Shown piece by piece: positions 59,600 through 64,000 of a stretch of DNA of 64,000 bases. The stretch is from contig CM049309.1 in NCBI GenBank assembly GCA_026874595.1, forward strand, positions 5,228,576-5,292,575. Reading direction: 5' to 3'. Source of the stretch: Sipunculus nudus (taxonomy: Eukaryota; Annelida; Sipuncula; Golfingiida; Sipunculidae). The position numbers and the translations under genes are program-made. The number at the start of each line of letters is the position of its first letter. The first letter of the stretch is position 1. Below the pieces are notes generated by a model. It saw only the letters and a list, made by a program, of their open reading frames with translations. It had not been told where the DNA came from and did not search any database.

Positions 59600-61340
59600 T
59601 ATCAATCCTTTATATTCTTTATTTACACTGGGATGCTTATTGGTGCTGTTGGATTTCAACTGCAGTAAATCCTGCATTACATTTGTGATCGTTTTTACAC
59701 ACGGAATAACCTATACAAAGGGGCACATTCACCTATCTTACCTTTACAAACTAAAGGTAACAGGTGACCTTTCTGCCTCTGCATATATCCAACCTTCCAC
59801 CTTAGGTTACATGTTTTTCCTGTTGTCAACATTCATGTGTTTAAAAACATCTTTTTGATAAACAAGTTCATACATCATTCACGCAGGACTTATAAGAACG
59901 TTTCAGAATTACCCCATGATCATTAATATATGTACAGAGGAATTGAGCAATCACATAAATTCTTTTGCAAAAGGTAGGTGAATGGGTACCTTTTTATATT
60001 GATGTTAAGTTTATGAAGTGAAATGCAGTTAAAAAATGGCAAAACTGGAATATTATGTATTGAGTTTGGTATAATTTCTGTCCGACGGAGAGATCACATC
60101 TCTCGAAACACGACCGGACCAAGACTTATAGAAATAAGATGGCGTCCACTCAGGAGGAATTAACCTTCCTCAACGCCTAAATCTGCCCCAAAATTTAATT
60201 ATTTGCTTCTTTGTAGGCCAAGTTGGCCTTGGTCTACCAAGTGACAAAGAGAAATTCAAGTTCGTTGTAAAACTTTTGTATGTTGTATGGATAAACAAGT
60301 ATAAATCATGGTCCAAAAATAGCCCATAAAGAGACCACAGGTAAAATACATCTTTGTTCAGTTTTCATTTAAATGTAGATTAACGCAGCTTATCCTACCA
60401 CCAAGCTACCGCCGACTGATTTGAAACGTTACCCTTATTTTGTACATTCCAAAGCATTCCAGGATTATGGAAATACCATCCATACCGGGCCCGTCTTGCA
60501 GAGTGTTCGCGTTGCATTGGCTCTTTATTTATTTCACTCAGTAACTGCTTGTACGGCACAAACAGCATTCCAGGGAGTTAAGCGCTAAGCCTTTTAATAT
60601 GCATATCTTTCAGAGAATGGGCTTGTTTATCGAAAAAAGCCTATTCACATTATATAAGCATAATTTATATTAGCAGTATTAAACTTCTACTAAACACGTC
60701 ACGTACGATTTCCATTGGGAATATAATATAATATAAGACATTAATGTAACATGCGTTTTACAGATTTGATATACACAAATAATTCTAGTCCCCGAGAAAA
60801 CTGTGTTATCATTCGTAATATGATTATTGGCACTTGATATATTACCACTTAACTTCCCCAGTCTTATTCAGCGTGTATTCGAACACAAAGGATATCCTCT
60901 GTCCGTGTTAAGATAAATCCAATCTCCTTTAATGAAAGAGAAATCGGACTGTCCAATTGTTAGCAAAATTACAATGAGATACTGTACACTTACAGACCTC
61001 TAGATCACGCGAGCCGCAATTGATTGTATGCCTGTACCTCAGCTATATTTAATTTTAACGACCAGGCCGAGTCATTAGCCAGTCCAGTTCCTGTTAGGTT
61101 ACCCGAGTGCCATGCAGATTACTTATAAGTAATCTTTGCTTTTCTGTTAAGCTCGAATAAAGGCGGCAGATGGTTGGAAGCCGCCGGTATCGATGACGCG
61201 GTGAGCCACAGGGCGCTCTTGGTTATAGTGTAGAAAGGGTGCAACATATTTGTTTATACCAGGTAGATTCTATGACGCAATAGTATCCGCCGATGAAGGA
61301 TTCCCAACCTGACTCCTAATGTTATCATCTAAATCACAGG
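59600..61340. other. No gene recognised; upstream of receptor gene
   Basis: No coding motif seen. A possible acceptor, AAATCACAG, lies at 61331-61339, 14 bases before the receptor ATG, so a 5' non-coding exon may lie further left. Confidence 0.4.
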
Positions 61341-61352
61341 AACGAAGATACA

Positions 61353-62564
61353 ATGGTCAACTCAACCGCTCAATGTGTCACGGCGGTCAGTGATGGAGTT
61401 ATATCGGTCAGTGATGGAGTTACATCGGTCAGTGATGGAGTTATATCGGTCAGTGATGGAGTTATATCGGTCAGTGATGGAGTTATATCGGTCAGTGATG
61501 GAGTTATATCGGTCAGTGATGGAGCTATACTGTTGTCTTACCTACGCACTTTCGGATTTTGTTTTGCGTTCTGCATATCAGCTGGTAGTGTATGCGGTTG
61601 TGCTTTTCTTATAAACTACACCAGGCGCTCCCCACAATTACGCAACAAGGGGAACTGCTTCCATATTAACCTTTTAATTGTGTGTTTACTAGAAGGACTC
61701 AGTGTACCAGTTTATTTGACAAAAAATCTATTACCTGACGTCCCACATCTACAGACCGTCACTTGCGCCCTCAGTAGGATGTACGTCATTACCATCACCG
61801 TTTCGGTTGTAAGTTTAGCGTGCTATTTCTTTATTCTCTACCATCATTTACGCGGCAAAGCTCTGGTATTTATGACGGCTAAGCTCAGGTGGTACGTCGC
61901 TGCCTTATTGGCTCCCTGGTTATTTGGTTCTCTCTGGTTAATTATTGATTATCAGCTGGAAGGCTTAAGTCAAATACTTTGTGACCCCTTTTACATTCCA
62001 ACAAACACTGGGGCTTACTGGATTATCGCCTGTGTTGTTTTTATTGTGTTGTATGCTGTTGCTGCTGGTTTTATGGTTGTCTGTATGTGCGAAATTCGGA
62101 AACGCCGACTTCGTATTGGACCAGCTTCCAATGTGACATCGATCTTTATCACCGGAACTTCACCGGAAGGACAACAAGAGGAAAGAAGGGACGTGTTCAG
62201 CGTCCTCCCAGCGCCCTCTGGTGGAGCTCAAACGAATCATCAATCAGGCCCAAACAACGTAAACCCATCCTCTGTCCAACTGAAGAAGGATTATGAACTA
62301 ATCCTGCGGTCCTCTATACTCCTTTTAATCCTTGTCCTTCAAATTCTACCGGTTTGTGGGTATTTTAAACGTGTTTTTTATCACATTTCCAAAAAGGAAG
62401 CCACCAACATTAGAAGTGTCGCAGCATTAATACGGATAACAGGAAACTGCATGTATCCGGTTATTTTCCTTTGGGGAAAGGACTGGAAACCAAGGTGCAT
62501 AAAACGATCTCGAAGACAAAAGAGATATGTGGTTCCAGACAATATGGCTACCACAGCCGTGTAG
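61353..62564 (+). CDS. Seven-transmembrane receptor (rhodopsin-like GPCR), single coding exon
   Basis: 403 residues. The N-terminus is extracellular with an N-glycosylation site (NST, 3-5), followed by seven 7-residue repeats (about 11-59). Hydrophobic segments lie at about 61-88, 100-122, 136-162, 177-197, 218-243, 315-340 and 352-375. A Cys before TM3 (VTCALSRM) and one in the second outer loop (ILCDPF) could form the class A disulfide. The DRY site is replaced by YHHLRGK, and TM7 has NCMYP in place of NPxxY. The third inner loop is about 70 residues and Ser/Gln-rich; the tail is basic and short. It is a diverged class A-like receptor of unknown ligand, in keeping with lineage-expanded receptors of invertebrates. 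The MVNST start is the first ATG of the frame. Confidence 0.85.
   Translation: MVNSTAQCVTAVSDGVISVSDGVTSVSDGVISVSDGVISVSDGVISVSDGVISVSDGAILLSYLRTFGFCFAFCISAGSVCGCAFLINYTRRSPQLRNKGNCFHINLLIVCLLEGLSVPVYLTKNLLPDVPHLQTVTCALSRMYVITITVSVVSLACYFFILYHHLRGKALVFMTAKLRWYVAALLAPWLFGSLWLIIDYQLEGLSQILCDPFYIPTNTGAYWIIACVVFIVLYAVAAGFMVVCMCEIRKRRLRIGPASNVTSIFITGTSPEGQQEERRDVFSVLPAPSGGAQTNHQSGPNNVNPSSVQLKKDYELILRSSILLLILVLQILPVCGYFKRVFYHISKKEATNIRSVAALIRITGNCMYPVIFLWGKDWKPRCIKRSRRQKRYVVPDNMATTAV
61383..61529 (+). repeat. 21-bp coding minisatellite in the receptor N-terminus
   Basis: Seven units of the type TCGGTCAGTGATGGAGTTATA code for SVSDGVI, with single changes (T for I in unit 2, A for V in the last). 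The unit length keeps the frame. A second frame is open through the whole array (RSVMELY). Confidence 0.95.
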
Positions 62565-62599
62565 GGTTAATGAAACCTTAACCATGATATGAAATTTCC

Positions 62600-63330
62600 T
62601 ATATCAGAGCCATCAATAATCGAATCAGTCTCTGTGTATTCGAACTGAAGTTGAAACAGAAGCCATCACCACGCAAGGCTGTTTGAAGATAATTCAAGTG
62701 TCTTTTTTCCATAGACATCAATCGTAAAACTCAAATTAAGCAGTATGTAGAAACAGCCGTCAGAGCGGACAATGGTGCAGCAAGTGCACTAAGATCACCT
62801 GAATGTTAAAGATCACCTGAATGCAAGAAGTATTTTGACAACAGAAAATATGTGAAATCTGAATTTGCTCTCAGTGATCCTCTTTCATCCTACCACCAGG
62901 AATACTTGAGTGTCTATGGAGTTGACTTTGAAGTATGGAACAAGCATTTCAGTGCACAAGACAAATAAGGTCAGGACGACTTGACGTGCCTATCAAATTT
63001 TAAAAAAATCTGTAAAATCTGTCAAAGTGATGATTGACATTTTAAACAACAAGCAGAAATGTAGTGATTCATTTGCAGTGATTCATCTTCCTTCAATCTG
63101 GATCTAAGATTCTCGTTAACCCGTTGGCAGAAGATCTTTACTGGGGAACAGTCTTTAAACTTGCTCTGAATGCCAGCACAAGGCCTGATGGGAAAACTGG
63201 TATAGAACTTTTCTCATTGACATGTAATAGCTTCAGCATTATGTATAAATATATCTCACAGAATGTACGTGGACTTCAAAACTAAAAAATACATGAATTG
63301 GAAAAAAGCAGTTTTTCCTGGTATGAAGAC
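62600..63330 (+). pseudogene. Decayed coding-like region, unidentified
   Basis: Stretches with codon-like order appear in different frames, e.g. QIKQYVETAVRADNGAASA and KYVKSEFALSDPLSSYHQEY near 62730-62940, and ILVNPLAEDLYWGTVFKLAL near 63110-63180. Stops and shifts separate them. I do not recognise the family. It may be a dead transposon or a retrocopy. The direction matches the receptor, but the spacing and broken frames argue against a downstream exon. Confidence 0.35.
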
Positions 63331-63417
63331 ACAAAATCGATGTCCTACCTTCACAAGAAAACCTTTGGCACTGTAAGTAATTCTAAAAAATAACTACGGT
63401 TTGGCCAGGAACAATTT

Positions 63418-64000
63418 TTTACTCAACTGTCTGTAGGTCATCTGAGCTACAGCGATCACCCTGTGTCCGCCCGTCGTAACCGTTAGACCGAGATATTTTA
63501 GCGAACCGTCCGCTGTCGTCCGTCGCCCTTTTGTAAAAGCATGCTATCCCTAAAAAGCACCACATTTTATGAAAGAAATCAGTCACATGTCAACTCTATC
63601 GAATGAACTTATTTTCTGGCTATCTGCATTGACTTAGATTCTAAAGGGAAAAAGCTAAAAAAACCTTTAAAAATCTTTTCTCAGAAACCATCCAGCCAAA
63701 TTATTCATTATTTCACAGAAATAATCCCAGAAACAATCTTTCTCAAGTTTATTCGAAAGGTGATTTTTATCTGAGTTACGGGAAGCTAACGCCATTTTGC
63801 CAAAATAGGATACTTAAGTTACAATCTTAGAATTGGCTTGAGCTATCATCACCAAATTTTCAGCCAGTGTTGGTTACATGAGTCATATTTTAATATGAGG
63901 TATTTGTTGCGCCACCTACAACGACAATTTTGTACGGGGGTCATCGGTTATCAGTACAATAACCCATACTTTCCCAGGAATAGCAAGAGCTTTTATTCAA
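63418..64000 (+). repeat. Dispersed repeat, opposite-strand relative of 15260-16150
   Basis: 'GGTCATCTGAGCTACAGCGA' and TCACCCTGTGTCCGCCCGTC match the reverse complement of 16080-16140. The sequence then runs to the window end with no coding frame. Confidence 0.55.

Noticed and set aside
61375-61614. Second open frame across the receptor repeat array
   Set aside because: It is open only because of the 21-bp repeat and ends soon after; the other frame codes for seven membrane segments.

Overview
This window is AT-rich, intron-rich animal DNA crowded with microsatellites, poly-G/C runs and transposable elements. The content (a tandem array of secreted matrix metalloproteinase genes, a PHD/SGNH-type LINE, a PAT-like tyrosine-recombinase retrotransposon, and a HINE-like repeat with a 180-bp core of the kind known from bivalves) suggests a marine invertebrate, most likely a mollusc. 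The species cannot be fixed from sequence alone.

Layout. 1-1478: no gene seen. 1479-6788: a near-complete non-LTR retrotransposon on the minus strand, framed by a 13-bp target-site duplication; ORF1 is intact and ORF2 carries one in-frame stop. 6.8-18.9 kb: mostly repeats (TA and CA runs, degenerate arrays built around GGTGGCGCCACC, a SINE-like unit, a three-fold dispersed repeat). 18.95-33.6 kb and 34.25-49.1 kb: two tandem copies of a roughly 15-kb segment, each with one minus-strand matrix metalloproteinase (MMP) locus. The right copy (gene A, 34649-47526) can be assembled into 11 exons with consistent phases, giving a predicted 467-residue secreted MMP: signal peptide, cysteine-switch prodomain, furin-type site, zinc protease domain and hemopexin domain. 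The left copy (B, 19422-32588) is a pseudogene that has lost six exons, has a frameshift and a nonsense codon, and hosts a 4.5-kb PAT-like element plus a 1.9-kb minisatellite. A third, more diverged set of three hemopexin exons (C, 51873-54818) lies to the right.

The two segment copies act as natural controls for each other. They show the empty site of the HINE-like element (34831-36388) and the single-unit ancestor of the minisatellite. A hAT-like MITE with a perfect 8-bp target duplication (50419-51111) and an 851-bp element with long terminal inverted repeats (58741-59591) follow. At 61353-62564 a single-exon seven-transmembrane receptor has an N-terminus lengthened by seven copies of a 21-bp coding repeat. 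The final 1.4 kb holds decayed coding-like sequence and a dispersed repeat.

The host genes point to extracellular matrix remodelling (MMP array) and cell-surface sensing (receptor). No operon logic applies. Exon limits were read by eye from splice signals and reading-frame phase, without transcript evidence.
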